From NCBI RefSeq assembly GCF_003634705.1, contig NZ_RBWU01000002.1, forward strand, positions 868,001-932,000: DNA of 64,000 nucleotides. Reading direction: 5' to 3'. The DNA comes from Actinomadura pelletieri DSM 43383 (GTDB lineage: Bacteria > Actinomycetota > Actinomycetes > Streptosporangiales > Streptosporangiaceae). Each line of letters opens with the position of its first letter. Within the stretch, counting starts at the first letter, position 1. The translations under genes and the position numbers were made by a program. The notes under the pieces were generated by a model that searched no databases, was not told the DNA's origin, and saw only the letters and a list, made by a program, of their open reading frames with translations. This document shows positions 53,301-60,945 of this stretch, in pieces.

Positions 53301-56093
53301 CGTGCCGGTCGAGTCGGCGGCGACCTTCTTCTCCAGCACCGGCCGCCCGTCCCGGGTGATCAGGATCGTGACGTCGTCGGTCGTGGCGGCCTTCTTGACG
53401 AGGTCGCCGGTCAGGTGGAGGGTGCCGTCGGCGGGCGCGGCGACGGTGGACGCGCGCCCGGCGAGGGTGAAGTCGGTGGACGCGGTGTAGGAGTGCAGCG
53501 GCAGCCCGTTGGCGTCGGTGACGGGCGCCATCCCCGTGTAGGCGATCTGCGGGTTCCACGCGACGCGGTCGCCGGTTCCGTCGTTCACCGAGCCGACACG
53601 GAAGTACAGGCGCTGCCCGCGCTTCACCGGGATCGCGTCCACATCGCCGGGGGTGTGCTCGCCCCGGTCGTCGGCCGCGATCGTCTTCGACCACAGCTCC
53701 CGGTCCTCGAACTGGACCGCCACCCGCACCCCGTCCGGTTTGCCGAACTCGGCCGGGTCGTCCTGGCTCGGCAGCAGCCGGACGGCGCCGGTCACGCGTA
53801 CGACGCCGTCATAGGGCGCCGTCCACCGGCGAAGGCTGTCGACCAGCGGGAACGAGTCGTCGCGCCGGTCGCGGTCGGGACCGTAGTCGGGCAGCAGACC
53901 GTTCGGGTCGACCTTGCTGGGGCCGATCGGCACCGGAGTGTCCGCCGCCGAGCCGTACGTCACCGTGCCGTCGGCGCCGACCCGTCCGAACAGCACGCCC
54001 CGGCCGTTCACCAGGTCGGCGACGCCGTCGGAGTTGACGTCGGTGAAGTAGCGCCGGGACGTGGAGACGGTGTCGGTGTGGTTGAGCTGCGCCGCCCCGC
54101 GGCCGAGGTAGCCCTCCACGCCGATGACGCGGGTGCTGGACGTCTCGTCGAAGAGCCCGGGGAGGTTCCGCAGCGGCGTCCTCGTCTCGGCGAACCGTGG
54201 GCTTCCGCCCGGCCGCGACAGGTTCTTGCGGAAGACGTAGCCGTTGCCGCTCCTGAACACCTTGTCCGGCAGGTCGTCGCCGTCCACGTCGATCAGGGCG
54301 AGCAGGCCCTCCTGCGAGCCACGCTGATATCCGGTCTTCAGCCCGACCGACCCGTTCTTGGTGGGGCCGAAGCCGTATCCGACGTAAAGGTGTCCGCCGA
54401 GACCGGTGGAGGTGTTGCCGTTCAGGGCCCCGGCCTCGCCGGCGCCCGACCTGACGCCGTCCACGACCCCGTTGCGGACGTTGTCGTCGGGCGATTCCCA
54501 GTTCACGCGGTTGAAGGCGTCGTATGCGCCGCCCGCGCCGCGGATGTCGTCGAAGTAGTCGAACGTGTGCTTGTTGAACGGCTTTCCGTCCGCGTCGAAC
54601 TGCTCGATGGACTTCAGCAGCGTCTTGCCGAACGCGCCCTGCTCGTACGCGAAGTCGTACTTGCGGACGAGCGTGTCGTTCAGCCGCACCTCCACCCGTC
54701 GCAGCAGATCGGCCGTGACCCGTTTGAACCCGCCCCGGGCGTCGATCGACACGTCCGGTCGCCGCGCCTCGAAAAGCTCACGGTCGCGGACGAACGTCAC
54801 GGAGTACGGTCCTTCGGAATCTCCGTGACCGGTGTAGGAAATGCGTTTCACGTACAGGTTGCGGCCGTCGACCGCCCCGCCCTGGACTCCGGTGTCGTCC
54901 ACCCGCACGTGGTGGTAGCGAATCGTGTTGCCGTTGCGGTCGCGCACCTCGCGCAACGCCCAGGAGAAAATGTCGCCGTCGTCGTCGGCGAGGGTCGCGC
55001 CCTCACCGCCGTAGAGCCACCGAGACCCGGCTTTGTCGGTGACCTCCCACTCGTACTTCTTGGGCGAGTCGCCCCTACGGACGATGCGCGCGAACCCGCC
55101 TTCGACGCGGGGCCGGAACACCTTGTCGCCCTCGCGCGGAACGGGCCGCTGCCGGTGGGCCACCGGTGCCAACTGCTCGCCGCCCATCACGTACGTTTCC
55201 GTCTCGCGTTCGGCGTCGTACCGGGGCACGCCCCATCGGGTCTCGACGCCGATGGACGGCACCGTCAGGTTCCACCCCATGCCGAGCCAGCCGCTCGCGT
55301 CCGCGGACGAGTAGTTCACCGCCAGTGACGGCTGGAGCCCGGCCCGTCCCTTCGGAAGCTCGATCGGATAGGACAGGCGAGCGGCGCCGTCATGTCCCGC
55401 CTCGGGCACCGCGATCTGGTTCACCCCCGTCGCCGGACTGGCCGCCTGAATTCCCGAGAGCCGGTTCGGGTCGAACGACTCGACCGCCGGGCCCTCGGGA
55501 GCGACGACCGTGGCGTTCACCATGTCGGTGAAATGGTCGGTGACCGAGACGATGCGGTGTTTCTTCTCGTCCACCGAGACCCGGCGAAGCGCCCGCCAGC
55601 ATCCGGTCGGCTCGTCGAAGAAGAACGTGTGGACGTCCTGCGCCGTCATCCCCGACGCCTTCAGAACGGCCGGGTCATAGGGCAGCGAAACAGTGATCTC
55701 GGCATCGAATCGATGCGGTGATGGAGTGAACCGATAACCGCCCTTGGACAGGTTGTCCATGCCCGTGCCGAGTTCGGGAACCTGCTTTTCGGTCAGCCGC
55801 TGGATACCGATCTCGACCGGCTTCGAAACGGCGTCCGGCCCGATCGTCAACTCGGCGCCCGCATGGGCCAGCCGCCGCGGCGCACCGGGCGCCACGCTGG
55901 CCCGATACGCGGTGGACGCCGCCGCGGGGGTCGCCTTCGCGTCTCCCCGCAGGCAACCGGTCGACGACGGGGACAATGCCTCCGCGCGCTCCGCGACGGG
56001 ACCGACACTCGCCGAAAGACCGGACAACAGTAACGCCAACCCGACCACGACAGCCGGCAGCCGACTCCGTCCCAGCGCACGACCCATTTCCAC
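47319..56093 (-). CDS. Giant SpvB/TcdB/RHS polymorphic toxin with C-terminal ADP-ribosyltransferase-like domain
   Basis: The protein has 2,924 residues. A Sec signal (LPAVVVGLALLLSGLSASVG) is followed by a beta-rich head and the SpvB domain from about residue 240 (GAARLSYPIELPKGRAGLQP). FG-GAP/VCBS-type motifs come next (YFTDVNSDGVADLVN, DMNADGFPDVVG, DINGDGLPDRVH, DVNGDGLIDRVF, DINGDGLADHL), then a long YD/RHS repeat field (TYDALGRL-like blades) and the RHS core ETGHYYYGARYYDPRSGGWL. After an Ala/Gly-rich membrane-like stretch, the last ~103 residues (47322-47630) form the warhead: IFRNVDGPEFDSIATTKKFE, then GKWFATQGEHAEEWGK and KLDNIGPAYYADADQLIQIN. This resembles the TreTu-type ADP-ribosyltransferases acting on EF-Tu (recalled). 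It is an unusually complete TcB-TcC-like cocoon with no TcA gene nearby. Confidence 0.85.
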   Translation of the reverse strand: MEMGRALGRSRLPAVVVGLALLLSGLSASVGPVAERAEALSPSSTGCLRGDAKATPAAASTAYRASVAPGAPRRLAHAGAELTIGPDAVSKPVEIGIQRLTEKQVPELGTGMDNLSKGGYRFTPSPHRFDAEITVSLPYDPAVLKASGMTAQDVHTFFFDEPTGCWRALRRVSVDEKKHRIVSVTDHFTDMVNATVVAPEGPAVESFDPNRLSGIQAASPATGVNQIAVPEAGHDGAARLSYPIELPKGRAGLQPSLAVNYSSADASGWLGMGWNLTVPSIGVETRWGVPRYDAERETETYVMGGEQLAPVAHRQRPVPREGDKVFRPRVEGGFARIVRRGDSPKKYEWEVTDKAGSRWLYGGEGATLADDDGDIFSWALREVRDRNGNTIRYHHVRVDDTGVQGGAVDGRNLYVKRISYTGHGDSEGPYSVTFVRDRELFEARRPDVSIDARGGFKRVTADLLRRVEVRLNDTLVRKYDFAYEQGAFGKTLLKSIEQFDADGKPFNKHTFDYFDDIRGAGGAYDAFNRVNWESPDDNVRNGVVDGVRSGAGEAGALNGNTSTGLGGHLYVGYGFGPTKNGSVGLKTGYQRGSQEGLLALIDVDGDDLPDKVFRSGNGYVFRKNLSRPGGSPRFAETRTPLRNLPGLFDETSSTRVIGVEGYLGRGAAQLNHTDTVSTSRRYFTDVNSDGVADLVNGRGVLFGRVGADGTVTYGSAADTPVPIGPSKVDPNGLLPDYGPDRDRRDDSFPLVDSLRRWTAPYDGVVRVTGAVRLLPSQDDPAEFGKPDGVRVAVQFEDRELWSKTIAADDRGEHTPGDVDAIPVKRGQRLYFRVGSVNDGTGDRVAWNPQIAYTGMAPVTDANGLPLHSYTASTDFTLAGRASTVAAPADGTLHLTGDLVKKAATTDDVTILITRDGRPVLEKKVAADSTGTTPVDVEVPVTQGQKLVWRLKVDSPIDVSVLDWQPVADYVEAEGMAELRSPAARDARFDPVLRPPFDIDTYPVSSATAPPRPYTVTEGGTLTVVPRLAAAPGVRGGAVFTVKKRGALLAKRTVELGAEPPEVAVPVETGDELFFDFAVADAGLAGKITGHEVTVGGTTLTGTLHGAAPEGVFGRPYRGWSMAGYNGNKERAGRPIRQADLAVTDDIRGQLPGEVDPPKDREEFEKDPRVKPPNVVPFTPRPEYERWDAGEYSWVSAGEVSSARFGGRTIGLPTADDFDDVSAVPRMSRTKQISLSGGGGGGVISVGGSVADGTTTGELDYLDMNADGFPDVVGAGGVQYTDPTGVLGATRSRVPGGAVRKSENVAGNANAGSSARTISTGRGHAAPPAWGTSNTSSSGNEMPPLGLGGNHGTARSDAEYDLLDINGDGLPDRVHEDGRAALNLGYRFAAPEPWPGGKLNEGTTTNSGLNIGFNTDFYGIGGGASFEQSSSSTKNSLADVNGDGLIDRVFTGNPIRVALNTGTGFAAPVPFNGSLDGVNEDRGATLGAGAYARFSLCFLVGCVVVNPGANASIGVSRTQQTLRDINGDGLADHLASGMDGELQVASNQTGRTNLLRSVHRPLGSRIDLDYTRDGNTYDQPGSRRLMSSVSVSDGLPGDGPDAQKTTFTYENGAYDRREREFLGYGRVTAQDRTDGGEVYRTVTRDYDTRNHYTRGLLKREAVADGSGALYTETLKTYVLRDVGSGDVTDGRGDTVTVFAELVRTDQRWYEGRAEPGKSTSTEMSYDRYGNVVRTVDRGEPGAADDVETTTRYTECADTHIVGVAQATEARSGGELLNARESTVDCDTGNVTRHRAKSGTGDDAVTDVTYNDNGTIASIKSPANHRGQRYERAYTYDDTTGTYVTSTVDSFGLRSGAAYDLRFGQVTTATDANGQEQKTTYDAIGRVDSVTGPHDHDAGRPTIDFEYRPDAEVPYAVTRHLDRAADGSVKADTIDTVTFTDGSGRPVQTKKDAEISGSDAMTVSGRAVFDEFGRVVEQYYPTSEPKGPANVTFNPRFDTVRPTTSTYDVLDRTLRVQAPDQTVTTTSYGFGADRSGTTQLETVATDANGNQTRTYTDARDRTTAVREPGAEDGQAPIWTSYAYDGLGRLTRTTDDHGNVTTTAYDLLGRRTKVTGPDSGTTTTVYDPAGNVVRKITANLAAAGKAVAYTYDHNRLTAISYPTFTGNDVRYTYGEPGARHNGAGRVVEVRDATGRTARKYGPLGEITEETRRVDVRHLDSRTFTTSYRYDSWNRMLRMTFPDGEVLSYGYDSGGRVTSADGVKRGQRYHYLARQHYDEFGQRTLTELGNGTVTRYTYDTADRRLAVQEAKIPQGYAFQNLRYDYDDVGNVTSIENDTTRPTPQQVWPKVGGPTKQTFEYDDLDRLTSARGEFDMSADLTDRYRFDQSYDTIHNLTSKTQQHELVTSAGHVQGKRDTSYAHQYTYLGAGPHAATRIGDAHRRYDANGNLTSSDTQWGRLRRQMVWDEDNRLACVQDSTQAPDMPQNPDGCYAPGKPPTVRFLYDDQGNRVIKQSLRTHVYPSQTYTQRDNVSFKHVFVDGARLATKTVKEGPFVEDAQFFYQKDHLGTTGFGTDAQGRVIEHNAFFPSGETWISENLGERNPYQFSGKELDPETGHYYYGARYYDPRSGGWLSTDPAAEGYLSGAANGGVYNSRNLSSYSHTYNNPVKLTDPDGRVVNVAAGAAGAVAGAMLGAGIELGAQWWRGEGYNWRAVAGAAAGGAVSGALAGVTLGGSVAATGLTRAAVVGAKAMSVGAVSGAAGGAVSAAVTGQDVVSGAVVGGVAGAISVPVGHAAGRIASKLHTRFVASPKVPTAVAAQRAADAAETVPIFRNVDGPEFDSIATTKKFETAPGQMEGKWFATQGEHAEEWGKVLNKGQGLTVTTRIPRSLAEKLHYHPGKLDNIGPAYYADADQLIQINERMTGIELWP

Positions 56094-56682
56094 CAGCCCG
56101 ATCCGTCATCCGGCCCAACGCGAAGGCATTCAGTCATGTGGGCATGCCAAAAACCGCTAACGGCATGCGCGACGTGAAACCGGCCGGTGTCGCCGGTGTT
56201 CACAACAATGCAGCGACCTGACTACGATTTGTGACGCGAGTCATTTCCACGATCAAGATGCATGAGGCGTCGGCGCACTGTCCAGAGGAGATCACTTGCT
56301 CTTCCTTTTAGAACGCAACAAATGACCGCTTGTGGACGCATGTGTGGTACGAGAACACGGGGTCTGTGTCACACGGCACACTTCCGACGACCGTGCCGAC
56401 CATTCCGAAAAGGTGAACACTGATCACCGGAAGTAACGCGGTCGGCGCGCACGGTGTCCCCACGGAAGTCGCGCAGTTCGCCGTCTCGGTCAGCCGTGTG
56501 ACCCTGGGCGAGCACTACTTGATCGGCGTGGTGGGCGCGTCCCCGACCGGTCACGGCGTGACGCCACGGGCCGCCCGCCCCCCTGACTGATGGACGCGGT
56601 CAGATGGGCGTGGTCGCGAAAACCTTGGGGTCTCTGGATATTGTTCCGTGCCAAGACCGACAGGACCCTGGGGGAGGGGACC
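56094..56682. other. Intergenic region upstream of the giant RHS gene
   Basis: These 589 bp separate the toxin gene from a divergent TetR gene. The region is visibly richer in A/T than its surroundings, notably 56210-56440, as expected for promoters of both genes. Short frames inside lack coding bias. There is no clear -35/-10 pair or long palindrome that I trust. Confidence 0.4.
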
Positions 56683-57300
56683 GTGGCGAGGATCGCATCG
56701 GCTCGGCCGTCCGCGGAGCCGACCTCACCCGAGCAGCATGACCGCCGCCGGCGCATCCTCCGCGCGGCGGCGCGTATCGGTGCGGAGAAGTCGCTCGAGC
56801 GCGTCCAGATGCACGAGGTGGCGAAGGAGGCCGGGGTCGCGATCGGCACTCTGTACCGGTACTTCCCTTCGAAGGTGCATCTGTTCACGGCGCTCCTGGC
56901 GGTGCGGGTCGACCGGCTTCGTGAACAGGTCGAGGCGTCCGCCCCTGACGTCGGCGCCGAGGACGCGGTCGCCGACCTGCTGGTGGACGCGAGCCGGTGC
57001 CTGATGGAGCAGCCCGTCCTGTCGACGTCGATGCTGCACGCGTCCAGTTCCGCCCATGTCGCGACGGTCGCCGACACCGTTCACATCGACACCACCTTCC
57101 GCGACATCCTGCTGCGGACCATCGGGATCGAGGACCCGACCGTCCAGGACGTGACGCTCGTCCGATTACTGGTGCAGTGCTGGTCGGGAGTGCTCCAGTG
57201 GAGCCTGAACGGCCGCGCGTCCATGGCCGACGTCGAGGCCGACATTCGCCTGGCCTGCGAACTGCTCCTCGCGTCCCGCTTCAGGACTCCGCACCCGTGA
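56683..57300 (+). CDS. KstR-like TetR-family regulator
   Basis: The protein has 205 residues from GTG 56683, with GGAGGGG just upstream. The HTH region RVQMHEVAKEAGVAIGTLYR, then YFPSKVHLF, and the C-terminal LVQCWSGVLQWSLNGRASMA, then DVEADIRLACELL, follow the layout of KstR, the repressor of cholesterol catabolism in mycobacteria and relatives. KstR-type proteins sense a CoA-linked steroid metabolite. No large catabolic cluster is in the window, though an HsaA-like oxygenase and HsaB-like reductase lie 10-15 kb away. It diverges from the toxin gene. Confidence 0.85.
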   Translation: MARIASARPSAEPTSPEQHDRRRRILRAAARIGAEKSLERVQMHEVAKEAGVAIGTLYRYFPSKVHLFTALLAVRVDRLREQVEASAPDVGAEDAVADLLVDASRCLMEQPVLSTSMLHASSSAHVATVADTVHIDTTFRDILLRTIGIEDPTVQDVTLVRLLVQCWSGVLQWSLNGRASMADVEADIRLACELLLASRFRTPHP

Positions 57301-57318
57301 TCGCCGGGTGTCGCTGGT

Positions 57319-58497
57319 TCAGGGGCGGCCTCCGGCGGCGGGCGGGCTGATCGTCACCGGCGCCCAGGTCTGTCCCGCGTCGGACGTGGCGAGCAGGACG
57401 CCCTTCCCGTTCATCCCGGCCGGGGCGTACACGACGAAACCGTTCCGATCGGTGGTGAACAGCAGATCTTCCCACCCGGCGCCGCCGTCGAAATTCTCCA
57501 CGACCGTCGCCCAGGTGACGTCGCCGGTGTTGCGGTAGAGCCAGCTCCCGTCGGACACGGAGGCGACCACGAGAGTGCCGGACGGGGTGGCGGCCAGCGT
57601 GGACAGGATGCCCGGTCGTGGCGTGGTCCCGGCGTCCGAGGTGGTTCGCGCGGTGTCGGCGGAGCGGAAGACGTGCTTGGTGGCCTTGGAGAAGCCGGCG
57701 TCGCCCACGCACAGCAGCGTGACCCGTCCGCGCGGCATCGGCGCGACGTCCACGAGCGCCTCGGCGTGCTCCTTGTCGCAGGGGGAGGGCCGCGGCGACC
57801 AGCGGCGTCCCGAGTCGCTCGCGAAGAACGCGTCGGGTTGTCCGGCCGTGCCGGGCATGGCGATGTAGGCGGTCCTGCGGTGGAGGGCGATGACGACTTC
57901 GGCGGCCGTTCCGGTCGGCAGCGTCACGGGGACGCGCCGCCATTCGCCGTGACGCACGTGGGCACGCCACACGGAAGGGGGCCTGTCACACTCGTAGGGC
58001 GGGACGCCCAGTTCGCAGGGTGAGACCGCGGCGTAGATGACACCGGCGTCGGCGGCCAGGGACAGGACGCGCCGTCCGTCACCGGGCGTCGGCGCCTCGC
58101 GCCAGGTGCGACCGCCGTCGGATGTGGCGTAGAAGGATGGTCCGAACGCCCAGCCGTGCCGGTCGTCCGCGAACCGGATCTTGGTGATGCCTGCCTCCCC
58201 GGGCGGGGCGAGGGGCGCCGGGGGCGCGCCGACCGCCGACCAGGTGGCGCCGCCGTCGCGGGTCGTGACTACGGCGGTGCATCGTCCCGCCGGGCACGGG
58301 ACGGTGCCGAGCACCCAGCCACGCAGAGGGGAGGGCCAGGTGATGGACTGCGCGCGAAAGTCACCGGGAGCCGGGCGTTCGGGCACGCCTCCGTGGGCGC
58401 CGCCTTCCGCGTCGGCGGGCACGCCGGTCAGCCCGCCGAGAAGCAGCATCGAAGCACCGACCACCAGGCCGCGTTTCCATGGACGTAAGTCACGCAT
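57319..58497 (-). CDS. Secreted BNR/sialidase-type beta-propeller protein
   Basis: The protein has 392 residues from ATG 58497, behind AAGGAG. A signal peptide (WKRGLVVGASMLLLGGLTGV) precedes a propeller of BNR repeats, visible as TTRDGGATWSAVG, ATSDGGRTWREAP, ASDSGRRWSPR and ATSDAGQTWAPV. This matches the YCF48/exo-alpha-sialidase fold group, but sialidase active-site arginines are not evident. It probably binds or senses something outside the cell. It converges with the KstR-like gene 18 bp away. Confidence 0.75.
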   Translation of the reverse strand: MRDLRPWKRGLVVGASMLLLGGLTGVPADAEGGAHGGVPERPAPGDFRAQSITWPSPLRGWVLGTVPCPAGRCTAVVTTRDGGATWSAVGAPPAPLAPPGEAGITKIRFADDRHGWAFGPSFYATSDGGRTWREAPTPGDGRRVLSLAADAGVIYAAVSPCELGVPPYECDRPPSVWRAHVRHGEWRRVPVTLPTGTAAEVVIALHRRTAYIAMPGTAGQPDAFFASDSGRRWSPRPSPCDKEHAEALVDVAPMPRGRVTLLCVGDAGFSKATKHVFRSADTARTTSDAGTTPRPGILSTLAATPSGTLVVASVSDGSWLYRNTGDVTWATVVENFDGGAGWEDLLFTTDRNGFVVYAPAGMNGKGVLLATSDAGQTWAPVTISPPAAGGRP

Positions 58498-58660
58498 GGT
58501 TCTCCTTGCCGGAGGTCGGATCCCCCCGGGGACGGTTCCCAGAGTGATCGCCTGATTTCGGATCGTTGATATCCCGTTCCGGTGAGACGAAACACGACCG
58601 GGGCGGCACGGTTTAATCACGTCGCGCGGCATCCGGCCATGACCATAGAATGCCCTCCTT

Positions 58661-58678
58661 CTCGTCAATGGTGACGAG
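58661..58678. promoter_or_regulatory. Inverted repeat upstream of a membrane-protein gene
   Basis: CTCGTCA-ATGG-TGACGAG has perfect 7-bp arms and lies 18 bp before the start at 58697, near its ribosome site. It could be an operator or a short RNA hairpin. Confidence 0.4.
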
Positions 58679-58696
58679 TCACTAAAGGGGCGACAA

Positions 58697-59329
58697 ATGG
58701 ATACTGAGCGTGTCGACGACGTCATTCGCGTCCGGTACGGCAACTATGCCTCGGCGGTGGGCACGCTGCTCTTCCCCGCCGCGGTGGCCTTCATGGTCTT
58801 CCAGGGATTGACCTCCTCCGACACGTTCTCGTGGGTGCTGTGGTGGATCGGGACGGTGGGCCTCCTGGTGAGCGGAGCGGTGAGGGACGTTCGGCAGGTG
58901 CGAGGCCTGACACTCGACGTGGACGGCATCACCTGGCACCTGGTCGAGTTGTTCATTCCTTGGGCTCAGGTGACCGCGCTGGAGGTCGACAGCGGTGTCA
59001 AAGGCTCGGGGAAACCGCACCTGATCGTCCGGACGACCGATCCGGAAGAGGCGCTTCTGGGTCGCCGGGGGCTCGCGCGATTCATCATCTCGGGGAATAT
59101 CAAGCAGTTCGCGGGACCGATCGCCGTCAAGGCCCACCTGCTCGCGTCTCCGCCCGAAGAGGTCATCGCCGTCGCCGACCGGCTGAGGGAGGCCCCGGCC
59201 GCCCCGTCCACGCCCGCCGGGGACGCGCGCCGGACGCGTCGGACCCGGGCCCGCCGAATCGCCGGCTATTGGGACTTCGCCGCCGCTGTCGCGGTGGTCG
59301 CCATGGCGCTCTCCGTGCTGACCCGCTGA
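58697..59329 (+). CDS. Membrane protein with PH-like domain
   Basis: The protein has 210 residues. Two hydrophobic segments near the start (GTLLFPAAVAFMVFQGL, VLWWIGTVGLLVSGAV) are followed by a soluble region with the strand pattern of bacterial PH domains (LTLDVDGITWHLVELFIPWA, then a QVTALEV strand). A basic linker and a final hydrophobic segment (YWDFAAAVAVVAMALSVL) close it. Three membrane passes in all. The family is not named; the build resembles actinomycete proteins that place a PH-like domain at the membrane. Start ATG 58697 has AAGGGGCG upstream. Confidence 0.6.
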   Translation: MDTERVDDVIRVRYGNYASAVGTLLFPAAVAFMVFQGLTSSDTFSWVLWWIGTVGLLVSGAVRDVRQVRGLTLDVDGITWHLVELFIPWAQVTALEVDSGVKGSGKPHLIVRTTDPEEALLGRRGLARFIISGNIKQFAGPIAVKAHLLASPPEEVIAVADRLREAPAAPSTPAGDARRTRRTRARRIAGYWDFAAAVAVVAMALSVLTR

Positions 59330-59458
59330 CGGCGAAAAGCACCCTCCCGGGCTCTTCAATGGTAGGGAACCATAGTGGACCGGTCCCTGTTGAAATGTCG
59401 GGCTGATTTTCGAGTAACGGCGACCGAGATGTACGGCCGGATGCTTCTGCTCCCTTGA

Positions 59459-59507
59459 ATCATGTTAAAACATGATCATTGACAATGTCTGGAGGCCTGG
59501 TTACCGT
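59459..59507 (+). promoter_or_regulatory. Promoter with adjoining palindrome for the DUF4360 gene
   Basis: TTGACA (59479-59484), 17 bp and TACCGT (59502-59507) form a good housekeeping-type promoter. Just before it, ATCATGTT-AA-AACATGAT (59459-59476) is a perfect inverted repeat, probably an activator or repressor site. The start codon lies 93 bp downstream. Confidence 0.55.
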
Positions 59508-59600
59508 CTGTCCGGATGTTGGGGGAACGTCCATTGAAAGGCAGACTTCAGGTGCTCGCTCCCATTCGGCAGAGCGCCTGAATTGAAGAAGAGGATCACC

Positions 59601-60239
59601 ATGCGTAAGAGGATCGCGTTCTCCGCCGTTACGCTCGCCCTGGCCGCCGCGGGACCCGTCACCCCGGCCGCCGCCGCGTCATCTCCCGCCAACGGTCCGA
59701 AGGACGTCAAGGTCGATATCGCGGCCGTCAACGGCTCCGGATGCAAGCCGGGCTCCGCCGCGGTATCCCTGGCATCCGACAGAGACAGCTTCTCCGTCAC
59801 CTACAGCGATTACACCGCCCAGGCGGGCGGTTCGACGACGCCGGCGGATGGCCGCAAGACCTGCCGGGTCAACCTGCAGGTCCTCGTCCCCGAGGACTTC
59901 ACCTACGCGGTCTCCGCGGTCGACTATCGCCTGCGTGCGGACCTCCAGTCCGGCGCCAAGGCCGTCCAGCGGGCGAGCTACTACTTCCAGACCGACTCGG
60001 AGACCAAGACCGCCACGCACAACCTCACGGGCCCGTACAACAAGAATTTTGAGGTCAGCGAGAAGATTCCGGAGGATCAGCTCGCTTGGAAGCCGTGCGG
60101 CGAAAGGCTGAATTTCAACATCACCACGGAACTGCGGGTCGACAAGGGAACCTCGGACGCGTCGAAGGTCAGCACCATCACCTTGAACTCCGGTAATGGC
60201 GCCAAGGTGAACTACCACCTCGCCTGGAAGCCCTGCTGA
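59601..60239 (+). CDS. Secreted DUF4360 protein
   Basis: The protein has 212 residues from ATG 59601, with GAGG seven bases upstream. It has a signal peptide (RIAFSAVTLALAAAGPVTPA). The mature domain has the DUF4360 pattern: VNGSGCKPGSAAV, FSVTYSDYTAQAGG, KTCRVNLQVLVPEDFTYAVS, and the closing WKPCGERLNFNI ... LAWKPC. Four or more paired cysteines suggest disulfides. DUF4360 proteins are small secreted beta proteins of actinomycetes and fungi of unknown function. A strong promoter and palindrome lie upstream. Confidence 0.85.
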   Translation: MRKRIAFSAVTLALAAAGPVTPAAAASSPANGPKDVKVDIAAVNGSGCKPGSAAVSLASDRDSFSVTYSDYTAQAGGSTTPADGRKTCRVNLQVLVPEDFTYAVSAVDYRLRADLQSGAKAVQRASYYFQTDSETKTATHNLTGPYNKNFEVSEKIPEDQLAWKPCGERLNFNITTELRVDKGTSDASKVSTITLNSGNGAKVNYHLAWKPC

Positions 60240-60272
60240 CGATTCCGTCCTGACCGGTAGGCGGGACCCCGC

Positions 60273-60836
60273 TCACGGCGTCTCTGGTACGAGGTCGTAG
60301 GTGTTGAGCAGGGCACCCGAGGCGAACCTCCGTGAGTCGGTGAGGCGGAGATCGTGCCGTCGGTACGTCCCGTCGAACAACGGGGTCCCGCCACCGAGAA
60401 GGACGGGATTGACGACGAGCCGCAACTCGTCCAGAACCCCGAGGCGAATGGCGCTGGTCGCGGCCTTGCCACCGGCGAACAGGGCGAGGTCACGCCCGTC
60501 CTGCCGCTTCAGGTCCGTCAGCGCGGTCGCCGGGTAGTCGCCGAGCAGGTGGGAGTTGTCCCACTTGGTCTCGCGAAGGGTGCGTGACAGGACGTACTTG
60601 GGCAGCTCGTTCATCCGGCGCCGCTGGGTGGCCGAGACCTCGTCCCCGGCGGTCGGCCAGTAGTCGGCGAGCTGCTCGAAGGCGGTCCGGCCGAAGACCA
60701 TCCCGTCGATGGACTCCAGCAGGGCGTCGATGTGGGCCTGGAACTCCTGGTCGGCGAAGTGCCAGTCGATGTCGCCCGCCCGGTCGGTGATGTAGCCGTC
60801 GGCCGACACGTTGATGTGCAGGAACAGCCGCCTCAT
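60273..60836 (-). CDS. Dihydrofolate reductase-like (RibD C-terminal domain) protein
   Basis: The protein has 187 residues from ATG 60836, behind GGAGGAGG. It begins with the DHFR/RibD pattern LFLHINVSADGYITDRAGDI and continues with FADQEFQAHIDALL and the nucleotide-contacting ALFAGGKAATSAIRLGVLDE. Such YwjB/YyaP-type proteins bind NADPH and are probably reductases of unknown substrate, not true folate enzymes. The divergent TetR gene and two strong operators suggest ligand-induced expression. Confidence 0.88.
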   Translation of the reverse strand: MRRLFLHINVSADGYITDRAGDIDWHFADQEFQAHIDALLESIDGMVFGRTAFEQLADYWPTAGDEVSATQRRRMNELPKYVLSRTLRETKWDNSHLLGDYPATALTDLKRQDGRDLALFAGGKAATSAIRLGVLDELRLVVNPVLLGGGTPLFDGTYRRHDLRLTDSRRFASGALLNTYDLVPETP

Positions 60837-60861
60837 GGAACCTCCTCCGAACGACGAAGTA

Positions 60862-60931
60862 TTCTTGAACAACCACTCAAGAAGTAGCTGTGGCACAACC
60901 CTCACACTTCTTGAACGGCCTGTCAAGAAGT
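60862..60931. promoter_or_regulatory. Two TetR operators between the DHFR-like and tetR genes
   Basis: Site 1 is TTCTTGA-N8-TCAAGAA (60862-60883). Site 2 is ACTTCTTGA-N8-TCAAGAAGT (60906-60931), with 9-bp perfect arms. Cores are 46 bp apart, one close to each start codon, so each divergent promoter has its own site. Confidence 0.8.
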
Positions 60932-60945
60932 TGTACGCTCCGACC

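Noticed and set aside
49074..55328. A 2,084-codon open frame on the plus strand, antisense to the RHS gene.
   Set aside because: It mirrors the real gene codon by codon; high third-position GC on one strand removes stops from the complementary frame. Its product is low-complexity (Val/Gly/Arg/Asp) with no domain, whereas the minus strand shows SpvB, VCBS and RHS motifs.
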